Shown here piece by piece: positions 31,657 to 39,940 of a stretch of DNA of 64,000 nucleotides (its first letter is position 1; each line of letters begins with the position of its first letter). Both the position numbers and the translations under genes were made by a program. This DNA is from Acinetobacter sp. WC-141 (GTDB taxonomy: Bacteria > Pseudomonadota > Gammaproteobacteria > Pseudomonadales > Moraxellaceae). The stretch spans positions 1 through 64,000 of the forward strand of contig NZ_AMSS01000020.1 in NCBI RefSeq assembly GCF_000313935.1, read 5' to 3'. The notes under the pieces were generated by a model, which did not search any database, had not been told where the DNA came from, and saw only the letters and a list, made by a program, of their open reading frames with translations.

Positions 31657-33414
31657 ATGAGCAAAACTTTTGCCGAATTTTCTTTGCATGAAACCTTACA
31701 ACAAGCGCTTGAAGGTTTAGGTTTTACTGCCCCGACTCCTGTGCAAGAACAAGCAATTCCTGCTGCTTTAGAAGGTAAAGACCTTCTCGTATCAAGCCAA
31801 ACTGGCTCTGGTAAAACTGCTGCATTCTTACTCCCAACATTAAATGCTTTAGCTGGTCAAGAGACTGTCGTACCGTTCAAAGACCGTATGAAAGCAGTGA
31901 CTCAACCGAATATCTTGGTAATTTCACCAACTCGTGAATTGGCACAGCAAGTAAGCCAAGACGCAATTGCACTTGTACGTCACATGAAAGGTGTTCGTAT
32001 TGCTGCCATTATGGGCGGTATGCCATTTGCAAAACAAATTCAACAATTAAAAGGCGCGCAAGTTGTTGTTGCGACACCTGGTCGTTTACTTGACTTAGTG
32101 AATCGTCGTCAAATTAAATTAGATCAAGTAGATGCTTTAATCGTTGATGAAGCGGACCGTATGCTTGACCTAGGTTTCTCTGAAGACTTAGAAGCAATTA
32201 GCGAATTAGCGGCTAACCGTAAACAAACATTAATGTTCTCTGCAACATTTGCTGATCGTATCATTCGTCTTGCATCATGCATGATGAAAGATCCTATGCG
32301 TATTGCAATTGAAACAGGTCATTCAACCAATACAGATATTACGCAGACATTGCATTGGACTGATGGCTTTGAACATAAGAAAAAATTACTTACCCATTGG
32401 TTAAGTGATGAAAACTTAGATCAAGCTGTTGTTTTTGCTAGCACGCAAGAAGATACAGATATGTTGGCAGAAGAACTTGCTGAAGCAGGTCATTCTGTAG
32501 TTGCGCTTCATGGTGCAATGCCACAAACAGTTCGTAACCGTCGTTTACGTAGTATTCGTGAAGGTCGTGCAAAAATCTTAGTTGCAACTGACGTTGCTGC
32601 TCGTGGTCTTGACGTACCGACTATTTCTCACGTAATTAACTTCGGTCTTCCGATGAAGCATGAAGATTATGTACACCGTATTGGTCGTACTGGTCGTGCT
32701 GGTCGTACTGGTCAAGCAATTACTTTAGCGACTTATCGTGAACGCGGTAAGATTCGTGCACTTGAAGAATATTTAGAAGCGCGTTTAAGTGTTTCTGAAA
32801 TTGAAGGCTTAGAGCCATCTCCACCTCCTGCTCGTTCAGGTCGTGATGGCGGTGGTCGTGGTCGTGGTGGTAATGGCGGTAGCCGTGATGGTCGTCGTAG
32901 CGGCGGTGGTTTCGGTGGCGGTCGTCGTTTTGAAGGCGAAAGCAACTTTAAACGCCGTGAAGGTGGTCGTGATGACCGTCCACGTCGTAGCTTCGATGAT
33001 AAACCACGTGGTGAACGTCCAGCGTTTGGCGGTGAAGATCGTCCGCGTCGCGAGTTCAATTCAGACCGTCCACGTCGTGAAGGTGGTTTTGAAGATCGTC
33101 CACGTCGTGAGTTCGGTTCAGATCGTCCACGTCGCGAAGGTGGCTTCAATGATAAACCGCGTTTTGACTCGAATGATGACAACCGTGGTAATCGTGTAGA
33201 TTATAAACCACGTCGCGAAAGTGGTTTTGGTGACCGTCCAAAACGTAGCTTTGGTGGTGAAGATCGTCCACGTCGTAGCTTCGATGACAAACCACGTGGT
33301 GAGCGTCCAGCGTTCGGCGGTGGTGATGATCGTCCAAAACGTAGCTTTGGTGGTGAAGATCGTCCGCGTCGTAGCTTCGATGACAAACCACCGCGTCGTA
33401 AATTCGATCGCTAA
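31657..33414 (+). CDS. rhlE: DEAD-box ATP-dependent RNA helicase with Arg/Gly-rich repeat tail
   Basis: 585 residues. The two RecA domains (about 1-370) show all motifs: Q motif region FTAPTPVQEQAIP, Walker A SQTGSGKTAA, PTRELA, VDEADRMLD, FSATF and HRIGRTGRAGRTG. From about residue 385 the tail is a low-complexity Arg/Gly/Asp/Phe-rich repeat with units such as DRPRRSFDDKPRGERPAFGG and SDRPRREGGF. Such tails bind RNA and may promote condensates. RhlE-like by the core; DeaD/CsdA-type domains are absent. The ATG at 31657 (AGGGTGA before it, family N-terminus MSKTFAEF) replaces an earlier in-frame ATG lying in the leader. Probably acts in ribosome assembly or mRNA turnover, perhaps in the cold. 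Confidence 0.93.
   Translation: MSKTFAEFSLHETLQQALEGLGFTAPTPVQEQAIPAALEGKDLLVSSQTGSGKTAAFLLPTLNALAGQETVVPFKDRMKAVTQPNILVISPTRELAQQVSQDAIALVRHMKGVRIAAIMGGMPFAKQIQQLKGAQVVVATPGRLLDLVNRRQIKLDQVDALIVDEADRMLDLGFSEDLEAISELAANRKQTLMFSATFADRIIRLASCMMKDPMRIAIETGHSTNTDITQTLHWTDGFEHKKKLLTHWLSDENLDQAVVFASTQEDTDMLAEELAEAGHSVVALHGAMPQTVRNRRLRSIREGRAKILVATDVAARGLDVPTISHVINFGLPMKHEDYVHRIGRTGRAGRTGQAITLATYRERGKIRALEEYLEARLSVSEIEGLEPSPPPARSGRDGGGRGRGGNGGSRDGRRSGGGFGGGRRFEGESNFKRREGGRDDRPRRSFDDKPRGERPAFGGEDRPRREFNSDRPRREGGFEDRPRREFGSDRPRREGGFNDKPRFDSNDDNRGNRVDYKPRRESGFGDRPKRSFGGEDRPRRSFDDKPRGERPAFGGGDDRPKRSFGGEDRPRRSFDDKPPRRKFDR
32991..33405 (+). repeat. In-frame DNA repeats encoding the helicase tail
   Basis: A 42-bp unit at 32991-33032 recurs almost identically at 33280-33321 with synonymous changes, and shorter GATCGTCCACGTCGT-type units recur many times between. 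Length variation between strains is expected. Confidence 0.8.
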
Positions 33415-33430
33415 TCAATATTTAGTTTGA

Positions 33431-33462
33431 AAAAAAGGCCAGTAAAAATACTGGCCTTTTTT
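33431..33462 (+). terminator. Terminator after the helicase
   Basis: AAAAAAGGCCAGTA and TACTGGCCTTTTTT arms with a 4-base loop. Confidence 0.9.
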
Positions 33463-33551
33463 ATTTTTCAGTTTTGTTATAAACTAACAAAATGTGAATT
33501 GGTTCAATTTTTTATTAGATAATGCGTAAAAATAAGCGAAAAGAAACAATA

Positions 33552-33731
33552 ATGGCACAATTGAAGAATCGTTTGATTCAGCGAGGTTTGCCTTATCTTT
33601 TTATTGCACTTGTTTTGTGTAATGGTGTTTATTTCGCCTACGCTTTTATAAATGGAAGTTCTGTTGAGCAATTCCAAGCTTCTGAATTGACCTCTTTTTA
33701 CGAATATACTTCTTCTATTTCTATAAAATAA
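33552..33731 (+). CDS. Small single-pass membrane protein (possible)
   Basis: 59 residues: basic N-terminus MAQLKNRLIQRG, one hydrophobic helix (about 13-33, LPYLFIALVLCNGVYFAYAF), then a short polar tail. An ATG 30 bases upstream is in frame and could be used; neither start has a convincing ribosome binding site. The cationic start plus helix looks like a genuine small membrane protein, but there is no recognised homologue to confirm it. It fills the gap between the helicase terminator and the mla promoter. Confidence 0.4.
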   Translation: MAQLKNRLIQRGLPYLFIALVLCNGVYFAYAFINGSSVEQFQASELTSFYEYTSSISIK

Positions 33732-33778
33732 GTTAGATTTGCTTTTGTTAAAATTACAACAAGTTTGCTAATTTTCAG

Positions 33779-33787
33779 TGTTATAGT
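33779..33787 (+). promoter_or_regulatory. Extended -10 of the mla operon promoter
   Basis: TGTTATAGT matches TGnTATAnT; no good -35 is seen, as is usual with extended -10 promoters. It lies about 35 bases before the mlaF ATG. Confidence 0.5.
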
Positions 33788-33821
33788 ATGCGTGCATAAA
33801 AGTGCAGGAACGATTGCCATT

Positions 33822-34640
33822 ATGAATAATAAAACTCCTCTCTCGACTCAACCGCTTATTGAAGTGAAAAACTTGAGTTTTAATCGAGGGGAACGCGTCA
33901 TTTATGACAATATTAGTTTAAATATACGTCGAGGCCAGATTACGGCCATTATGGGACCTTCTGGTACAGGTAAAACAACTTTATTACGTCTGATTGGTGG
34001 ACAGCTAGTTCCAGATCAAGGGGAAGTTTTACTCGACGCTAAAGATATTGCCAAAATGTCTCGTCAGGAACTTTTTTCCGCCCGTGCACGTATGGGCATG
34101 TTATTTCAGAGTGGAGCTTTATTTACGGACATGTCCGTCTATGAAAATGTAGCGTTCCCAATTCGAGCGCATACAAAGCTTCCTGAAAATCTCATTGCTG
34201 AACTGGTTGCATTAAAACTCGAATCAGTGGGTCTACGTGGTACTGAACAATTAATGCCGACCGAACTTTCAGGTGGTATGAATCGTCGTGTAGCATTGGC
34301 TCGCGCGATTGCACTTGATCCCGATTTAATCATGTACGATGAACCTTTTGCGGGTCAAGATCCGATTGTAAAAGGTGTTTTGACACGTTTAATTCGTTCA
34401 TTACGTGAAGCGTTAGATTTAACAACAATTATTGTTTCGCATGATGTTGCAGAAACATTATCCATTGCTGACTACATCTATGTGGTAGCTGAAGGAAAAA
34501 TTCAGGGAGAGGGTACACCTGAAGAGTTGCAAAAACATGCTTCTCCATTTGTACACCAATTCTTAACAGGTTCGGCAGAAGGACCGGTTGAATACCAGTT
34601 TAGTCCTCAAGCTTATTTAAATAACGAGGTTCGTCCATGA
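33822..34640 (+). CDS. mlaF: Phospholipid ABC transporter ATP-binding protein MlaF
   Basis: 272 residues. ATPase of the inner-membrane MlaFEDB complex, which moves phospholipids between the membranes to keep outer-membrane asymmetry. Walker A is GPSGTGKTT, the signature LSGGMNRRVALARA, Walker B LIMYDEPFAGQDP, and the switch His is in VSHDVAE. The ATG at 33822 with AGGAA upstream is preferred over an in-frame ATG 57 bases earlier. It overlaps mlaE by four bases (ATGA). Confidence 0.96.
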   Translation: MNNKTPLSTQPLIEVKNLSFNRGERVIYDNISLNIRRGQITAIMGPSGTGKTTLLRLIGGQLVPDQGEVLLDAKDIAKMSRQELFSARARMGMLFQSGALFTDMSVYENVAFPIRAHTKLPENLIAELVALKLESVGLRGTEQLMPTELSGGMNRRVALARAIALDPDLIMYDEPFAGQDPIVKGVLTRLIRSLREALDLTTIIVSHDVAETLSIADYIYVVAEGKIQGEGTPEELQKHASPFVHQFLTGSAEGPVEYQFSPQAYLNNEVRP

Positions 34641-35416
34641 ATACGATTGCCTGGTTAGGTAGACTCGTTATTGAGCGGATTCGAGGCATTGGTGCTGCGG
34701 CACATATGCTATTGCAGATTATTTTTTCATTTCCTACCAAGGGTGGTTTTGGTCGTTTTGGTTACCAAATGCATCGGGTAGGTGTGATGTCCTTACTTAT
34801 TATTACCGTTTCTGGTTTGTTTATCGGTGCGGTTCTTGGCTTGCAGATGTATAGCATTTTGGTCACTTTCGGTGCTGAGTCGATGTTGGGTACAGCGATT
34901 TCGTTAACGCTACTCCGTGAGCTTGCTTCTGTGGTTGCTGCATTGCTATTTGCAGGACGAGCAGGTTCTGCATTGACTGCCGAAATTGGTTCAATGAAGC
35001 AAAGCGAACAGCTTGCCAGTATGGAAATGATTGGTGTTGACCCTTTAAAGCAAATCGTATCACCACGTCTTTGGGCAGGTATTGTCAGTTTGCCAATGTT
35101 AACTGTGATATTTGCAGCCATTGGTATTATTGGCGGCAAGATGGTCGGTGTTGACTTTTTAGGTGCTGATGAAGGCTCCTTCTGGAGTGGTATGCAAAAT
35201 ACAGTGCGTTTCGGGCATGACATTTTCAATGGCACAATTATTAAAAGTATTGTTTTTGCTTTGATTTGTACATGGGTTGCTGTTTATCAAGGCTATGCCT
35301 GTGATCCGACACCAGAAGGCATTGCAACGGCAATGACCCGGACGGTTGTGTATTCTTCATTATGTGTTTTAGGTTTTGATTTCGTGTTGACTGCGGTCAT
35401 GTTCGGAGGGATTTAA
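34637..35416 (+). CDS. mlaE: Phospholipid ABC transporter permease MlaE
   Basis: 259 residues, a full-length MlaE/YrbE permease with about five to six membrane helices. Recognisable family segments are LLIITVSGLFIGAVLGLQ and the loop LRELASVVAALLFAGRAGSALTAEIG with the conserved Glu residues. It sits in the inner membrane with MlaF and MlaD. Its start lies within mlaF and its stop overlaps the mlaD start (TAATG). Confidence 0.96.
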   Translation: MNTIAWLGRLVIERIRGIGAAAHMLLQIIFSFPTKGGFGRFGYQMHRVGVMSLLIITVSGLFIGAVLGLQMYSILVTFGAESMLGTAISLTLLRELASVVAALLFAGRAGSALTAEIGSMKQSEQLASMEMIGVDPLKQIVSPRLWAGIVSLPMLTVIFAAIGIIGGKMVGVDFLGADEGSFWSGMQNTVRFGHDIFNGTIIKSIVFALICTWVAVYQGYACDPTPEGIATAMTRTVVYSSLCVLGFDFVLTAVMFGGI

Positions 35417-36099
35417 TGAAATCACGTAGTAGTGAACTGGCCGTTGGTATCTTTGTTATTATCTTCGGTATTGCATTGTTTTTCTTAGCAATGAAAGTGA
35501 GTGGGCTTGTTGGTACTAACTTAAGTGATAGTTATACCATGAAGGCTCAGTTTGATAACGTCAATGGGCTAAAGCCACGTGCTAAAGTAACAATGAGTGG
35601 TGTTACAATTGGCCGTGTTGATTCAATTACACTTGATCCGGTTACGCGTTTGGCTACCGTAACATTTGGTTTAGATGGAAAGTTGACAAGTTTCAATCCT
35701 GAACAATTAAAAGAAGTTCAGAAGAATGCACTGGAAGAGTTGCGTTATAGCTCAGATTATACTCAAGCTTCTCCAGAGCAACAAAAAGCAATGGAACAGC
35801 AACTGACCAGTAACATGACCTCCATCACAAGTATTGATGAAGATGCTTATATAATGGTAGCAACCAATGGTTTGTTGGGTGAGAAATATTTGAAAGTCGT
35901 ACCTGGCGGTGGTGTGAACTACCTGAAACGAGGCGACACGATTTCAAACACTCAAGGAACTATGGATTTAGAAGATTTAATTAGTAAGTTTATTACTGGT
36001 GGTGGGGCTGGTAAAGTTGCTGCCGGTTCAAGCTCAGCAGAAGCGAGTGCTCCTGCAAGCACTAATAAAGATAGTGCTGAAGCCTCATTTGTTGAGTAA
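35416..36099 (+). CDS. mlaD: MCE-domain protein MlaD
   Basis: 227 residues. One N-terminal membrane helix (about 8-28) is followed by a single MCE domain (about 38-160, FDNVNGLKPRAKVTMSGVTIGRV) and an Ala/Ser-rich C-terminus. MlaD forms the hexameric lipid-binding ring on MlaFE. Compared with the E. coli chain of about 183 residues it is longer, and part of the extra length is an insertion within the MCE domain (about residues 95-135, rich in Gln/Glu and Ser/Thr), a trait described for Acinetobacter MlaD. Confidence 0.94.
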   Translation: MKSRSSELAVGIFVIIFGIALFFLAMKVSGLVGTNLSDSYTMKAQFDNVNGLKPRAKVTMSGVTIGRVDSITLDPVTRLATVTFGLDGKLTSFNPEQLKEVQKNALEELRYSSDYTQASPEQQKAMEQQLTSNMTSITSIDEDAYIMVATNGLLGEKYLKVVPGGGVNYLKRGDTISNTQGTMDLEDLISKFITGGGAGKVAAGSSSAEASAPASTNKDSAEASFVE

Positions 36100-36125
36100 A
36101 AGATTATTTGAAGGAGTGGTTCCTA

Positions 36126-36767
36126 GTGAATACGTTGTTTAAACAAACCCTGACAGCAAGTCTTTTGTCTACCATGATTGCAGGTACAGCGTTTGCTGCA
36201 CCTTCAGAAGCACCACCTGATTTTATCAAGCGTGTTGCTGATGGTTTGATTGCTCGTTTGAAAGCTGATCATGCAAAATTGCAAAGTAATCCAGCATTAG
36301 TGAAGAGTATCGTACGTCAGAATTTAGACCCGTATGTTGATTCACAAGCCTTTACACGCATTGTAATGGGTACTTATGCGACAAATCAGTATAGTACAGC
36401 GGCGCAACGTGCTCAGTTTGAAACAAACTTCCGTAATACATTAATTGAAAATTACGGTAGTGCATTTGCTAAATATACGAATCAAAGCTATACCATGCGC
36501 CCTTACAAGGCAACTGCGGGTAAAAACCCAGTAGTGACCTTGGACTTTAGTCATAACGGCGACAAAATTCCTGTATCTTTCCAGTTAGCTGATAAAGGTA
36601 CACAATGGAAAATCCGTAATATCAATGTTTCTGGTATTGATTTAGGTTTACAGTTCCGTAATCAGTTTGCTGCAACCGTGAAACGTAATGGTGGCGATTT
36701 GAATAAAGCAATTGCAACCTTCCAACCGGATGCAGACGCTGCTGTTAATCAGAACAAACAAAAATAG
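36126..36767 (+). CDS. mlaC: Periplasmic phospholipid-binding protein MlaC
   Basis: 213 residues. The signal peptide ends at TAFA, before APSEAPP. The mature protein is a full-length Tgt2/MlaC domain that ferries phospholipid between MlaD and the outer-membrane MlaA complex. The start is GTG at 36126, nine bases after AAGGAG; an upstream TTG is rejected as it includes the ribosome binding site itself. mlaA is not in this window. Confidence 0.95.
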   Translation: MNTLFKQTLTASLLSTMIAGTAFAAPSEAPPDFIKRVADGLIARLKADHAKLQSNPALVKSIVRQNLDPYVDSQAFTRIVMGTYATNQYSTAAQRAQFETNFRNTLIENYGSAFAKYTNQSYTMRPYKATAGKNPVVTLDFSHNGDKIPVSFQLADKGTQWKIRNINVSGIDLGLQFRNQFAATVKRNGGDLNKAIATFQPDADAAVNQNKQK

Positions 36768-36777
36768 TAGGTGAAGA

Positions 36778-37065
36778 GTGGTTCAGTATCTCAACCAACA
36801 ATTGGTTGTTTCGGGAAAAATTGATTTTGATAATGCGGAACAACAGTATCAAGCAGGTTTAGCTATCATTAAGAAGCAGCAAAGCTTTCCTCTGGTGGTA
36901 GATTTAACAGAGCTTGAGCATGGCAGTACCTTGGCATTGGCTGTTTTAGTTCAATGGTTGCGAGTGACTCCACAAAAAGCTGGTTTGCATTTGAAAAATG
37001 TACCCGAAAAAATGCTGAAGATCATTCAGGCCTGCCATCTGCAGGAAGATCTACATTTGATCTGA
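36778..37065 (+). CDS. mlaB: STAS-domain protein MlaB
   Basis: 95 residues, one STAS domain; cytoplasmic subunit that stabilises and regulates MlaF. The nucleotide-free STAS core is visible in FPLVVDLTELEHGSTLALAVLVQWL, where the Ser-Thr pair is the conserved position of the family. Starts at GTG, 4-9 bases after AGGTGA. Last gene of mlaFEDCB, followed by a terminator. Confidence 0.92.
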   Translation: MVQYLNQQLVVSGKIDFDNAEQQYQAGLAIIKKQQSFPLVVDLTELEHGSTLALAVLVQWLRVTPQKAGLHLKNVPEKMLKIIQACHLQEDLHLI

Positions 37066-37077
37066 TATTCAAGATGT

Positions 37078-37108
37078 AAAAAAAGCACCTATATTTAGGT
37101 GCTTTTTT
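37078..37108. terminator. Bidirectional terminator after mlaB
   Basis: AAAAAGCACCT and AGGTGCTTTTT arms; T runs on both strands serve mlaB and the convergent corA. Confidence 0.9.
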
Positions 37109-37138
37109 ATGCTTTGGACTAGCATTTTATTACAACGC

Positions 37139-38152
37139 TTAAATCCATTTTTTCCAGCGGAAATAAATAATAGGGCCAATAAAGAAACCGATAATAATCA
37201 GTAAAACGATGATGAAACTGGTCGTACCGTGTGCAAAAGGCAATACATCTGTATTCATCCCGTAGATGCTGGCAATAAGCATGGGAGGGGCCAACATACT
37301 TGGTAAAATCGAGAATCGACGAATCGTGTCATTCTGCTCGGTATTAATGAATCCAGACGTCGTATCAAGCAAGAATCGTACTTTTTGGAATAAGAAAGCA
37401 TCATGTTCTACGAGTGAGCGGACATCTTCACTCAGTTCTCGAATATCAGCATCGTAAATATGACTGCCTAACGCACGTGGACGCGATAAAAAAGTAAGAA
37501 CACGTCGTAAATCAATTAAACACAGCTGCGCTTTTCCTAGCATATCTTCTTGTTGAGCTAGCCGTGTAATCATGTCATCAAGATCTAGAATTTGTTCACG
37601 TTGGTGATTGTTAAGAACCTCTGTCGAGTATTTTTCTAAATCTTTGTGGATATCTTCTAAGATATCCGCAAGTTCATCGAGTTTTGCTTCAAGAAGACCT
37701 AATAAAATCCATGTTGGATCTTTATAGTCCATGTCATAGTCATTGCGGCGGGCGCGTGCACGGAAAGCGCGAAAAGCAACTAATTTCTCTCCTCGCATCG
37801 TGAAGAGACGGTCTTTATGTAAAATAAATGCGACCGTTTGTACCATTGCTAAAATGTGTGATGAATCTTCTGCGTCACCATCCACTTGATAGTTTTTATT
37901 TTTCGTTAAAAAATAAGTACTGATATGCAAAATTCCATCATCATCACGGTAAAATCGTGCAGAGGATGAAATATCTTCAAGCGACTTTAGTGTAGGTAAA
38001 TTTTGGTCATAGGCATCTAGTACCCATTGTTGCTCTTCTTGCGAGGGTGCAATAAGATCAAGCCAGACTAATTCGGGATGTAGATCAAATCCACCATTGA
38101 TGGTGGCATCTTCCAGACTTCCGCGTTCTGTGGCATAAAAGGCTTCAAGCAT
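37139..38152 (-). CDS. corA: CorA-family divalent metal ion transporter
   Basis: 337 residues. A large cytoplasmic N-terminal domain (about 1-270) with helices rich in Asp/Glu is followed by two C-terminal membrane helices. The signature GMN lies in SIYGMNTDVLPFAHG, at the pore entrance. It imports Mg2+ or other divalent ions; ion choice cannot be set from sequence. The ATG at 38152, preceded by GAGGAAA, is chosen over a GTG 72 bases upstream. Confidence 0.92.
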   Translation of the reverse strand: MLEAFYATERGSLEDATINGGFDLHPELVWLDLIAPSQEEQQWVLDAYDQNLPTLKSLEDISSSARFYRDDDGILHISTYFLTKNKNYQVDGDAEDSSHILAMVQTVAFILHKDRLFTMRGEKLVAFRAFRARARRNDYDMDYKDPTWILLGLLEAKLDELADILEDIHKDLEKYSTEVLNNHQREQILDLDDMITRLAQQEDMLGKAQLCLIDLRRVLTFLSRPRALGSHIYDADIRELSEDVRSLVEHDAFLFQKVRFLLDTTSGFINTEQNDTIRRFSILPSMLAPPMLIASIYGMNTDVLPFAHGTTSFIIVLLIIIGFFIGPIIYFRWKKWI

Positions 38153-38310
38153 GTGTCTTTTTTCCTCACGCAGTCTGATGGAAATGGATGGGTGTATTTT
38201 AGACAAGGATTTGCCGAAAAACACTTGCCAATACGCTATTTTGCAAAAAAAAACTCTATCGATAGTTTAGTTTGTCAGCATGACAGTTCAATAAAACGGT
38301 TTTTTACACT

Positions 38311-38892
38311 ATGAATTCAATTTGTATTTTCTGTGGTTCATCTCTTGGTTCAAACCCAATTTTCCAACAAATTGCCAAAATTACTGGTGAGGCTATTGCA
38401 AAACAAGGTAAGACCTTGGTTTATGGCGGCGGTCGCTCAGGCTTAATGGGCGTTGTCGCTGATAGTGCCTTGCAAGTAGGTGGACAAGTCATTGGCGTGA
38501 TTCCTCGTGCTTTGGTCGATCGTGAGTTAGCTCATCCGGGCTTAACCAAATTATATGTGGTCGAAAATATGCATGAGCGCAAAACCAAAATGGCGGACCT
38601 CTCCGATGGTTTCATTGCTTTACCTGGTGGTGCGGGTACATTGGAAGAAATCTTTGAACAATGGACGTGGGCACAATTAGGTATACACCAAAAGCCATGT
38701 GCTTTCTTAAATGTAGCTGGCTTTTATGAAGATTTACTTAAAATGATTCAAGGGACGGTGGATAATGGATTTAGCCAAGCACGATTCGTTGATAAATTGA
38801 TCGCATCAGACCAAATTGAAGACATTCTTCAACAATTTGAGCAATATCAGGCTCCTGCTCCAAAATGGACAAATGCAGATGTTCAACCATAA
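38311..38892 (+). CDS. LOG-family protein (putative cytokinin-type nucleoside 5'-monophosphate phosphoribohydrolase)
   Basis: 193 residues, typical of the TIGR00730/LOG family. Motifs: FCGSSLG at the N-terminus, VYGGGRSGLMG, and PGGAGTLEEIFE, the PGGxGTxxE motif with the catalytic Glu. Members remove ribose 5-phosphate from N6-modified AMP; many bacterial ones are of unknown physiological role. The Nudix gene begins 14 bp after its stop, so both may act in nucleotide housekeeping. Confidence 0.92.
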   Translation: MNSICIFCGSSLGSNPIFQQIAKITGEAIAKQGKTLVYGGGRSGLMGVVADSALQVGGQVIGVIPRALVDRELAHPGLTKLYVVENMHERKTKMADLSDGFIALPGGAGTLEEIFEQWTWAQLGIHQKPCAFLNVAGFYEDLLKMIQGTVDNGFSQARFVDKLIASDQIEDILQQFEQYQAPAPKWTNADVQP

Positions 38893-38906
38893 ACGAGGTT
38901 AAATAA

Positions 38907-39305
38907 GTGAAAACAATTACGGTCGCTGCTGCAGTGATCTTGAATGAGCAAAATCAGTTGTTGCTTGTGAGAAAGCGTAATACCCATGCTTTTATGCAAG
39001 TCGGTGGTAAGCTGGAACCCAATGAGGCGCCAGAGATTACAATGCAACGAGAAATTTTAGAAGAAGTTGGAAGTTCTTGTGTAATTGAGCAATTTCTTGG
39101 TCGTTTCGAAACAGCGGCTGCCAATGAGCCAGACCATATTCTGGTCAGTCATTTATATCTTGTTCAGCTCGATCAGGCACCTAAAATTGCAGCCGAAATT
39201 GCAGAAATGAAATGGGTTGATTTAAATGATTCAGAAACGCACCTTGCACCATTAACCCGTGAAATTGTTATTCCTTGGTGTGAGCAGCATTTATCTACAG
39301 TTTAA
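38907..39305 (+). CDS. Nudix hydrolase
   Basis: 132 residues. The Nudix box is clear: GGKLEPNEAPEITMQREILEEVGS fits GX5EX7REUXEEXGU (longer than twenty residues, positions about 34-57). It hydrolyses a nucleoside diphosphate linked to another moiety; substrate unknown. The start is GTG at 38907 with GAGG about 8 bases upstream. It is convergent with comF with only 5 bp between the stops. Confidence 0.9.
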   Translation: MKTITVAAAVILNEQNQLLLVRKRNTHAFMQVGGKLEPNEAPEITMQREILEEVGSSCVIEQFLGRFETAAANEPDHILVSHLYLVQLDQAPKIAAEIAEMKWVDLNDSETHLAPLTREIVIPWCEQHLSTV

Positions 39306-39310
39306 TCGTT

Positions 39311-39940
39311 TTAACTGGTCAAAGTTGCCGCTAAACAAGCGGCATGGATAGATGTGCAACCTAATTGTTGAAGTGCTTGACTGAGCGCATGAATAGAGCT
39401 TCCCGTGGTTATTACGTCATCAATAATAAGAACACGGCGATAACGCCGTTTTTCTTGAGAAAGCGCAATAAATTGTTGCTCAATATTCTCAAAGCGTTCC
39501 AGTCGAGAAAGCCCTTTCTGCGAATGTTCAGCAAGACGTTGTACGGGCTGCCAAACAGGTATTTTTAATTGCTTGCTTAAGATATTGGCGAGTAACAATG
39601 ACTGATTAAAACCACGTTCAATTAAACGTTGATTCGAAATAGGCATAGGCACAATAGCTTGTACTTTGGGAAATTTTAATTGTTTTAAAATTTCACCTAA
39701 TAAGATTTGATAATGTAATTTTTGTTCATATTTAAACTGCTGAATGATCCGGCTAACTGGATAAGCATAATCACAGGCCACAAGAACTGATTGATCATTG
39801 CGTTGAATTGTTTGTTTAAGCCAAGGTAACTGCTTCCAACAATCCTTACAGAGTGAATGTTTTTCTCGTACACCTGACTCACATAATAAGCAAGGCGAGA
39901 GCAATTGAATAAGATACTGTGGGTTTAAGAAACTAAACAT
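39311..39940 (-). CDS. comF: ComF-family protein (phosphoribosyltransferase-like)
   Basis: 209 residues. An N-terminal four-Cys cluster (CLLCESGVREKHSLCKDC) suggests zinc binding; the C-terminal half is a type I phosphoribosyltransferase fold with the PRPP motif VLIIDDVITTGSS. Homologues assist uptake or processing of transforming DNA, which fits a naturally competent genus, though direct function is inferred. Its start lies within the last 8 bases of recG, so the two are coupled. Confidence 0.92.
   Translation of the reverse strand: MFSFLNPQYLIQLLSPCLLCESGVREKHSLCKDCWKQLPWLKQTIQRNDQSVLVACDYAYPVSRIIQQFKYEQKLHYQILLGEILKQLKFPKVQAIVPMPISNQRLIERGFNQSLLLANILSKQLKIPVWQPVQRLAEHSQKGLSRLERFENIEQQFIALSQEKRRYRRVLIIDDVITTGSSIHALSQALQQLGCTSIHAACLAATLTS

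Noticed and set aside
32733..33182. 149-codon open frame on the minus strand rich in Arg, Pro and Ser
   Set aside because: Shadow of the repeat-rich helicase tail; the repeat structure keeps several frames open.
32970..33405. Regularly spaced repeats that could suggest a CRISPR array
   Set aside because: They are in-frame coding repeats of variable spacing with no unique spacers, inside the helicase gene.
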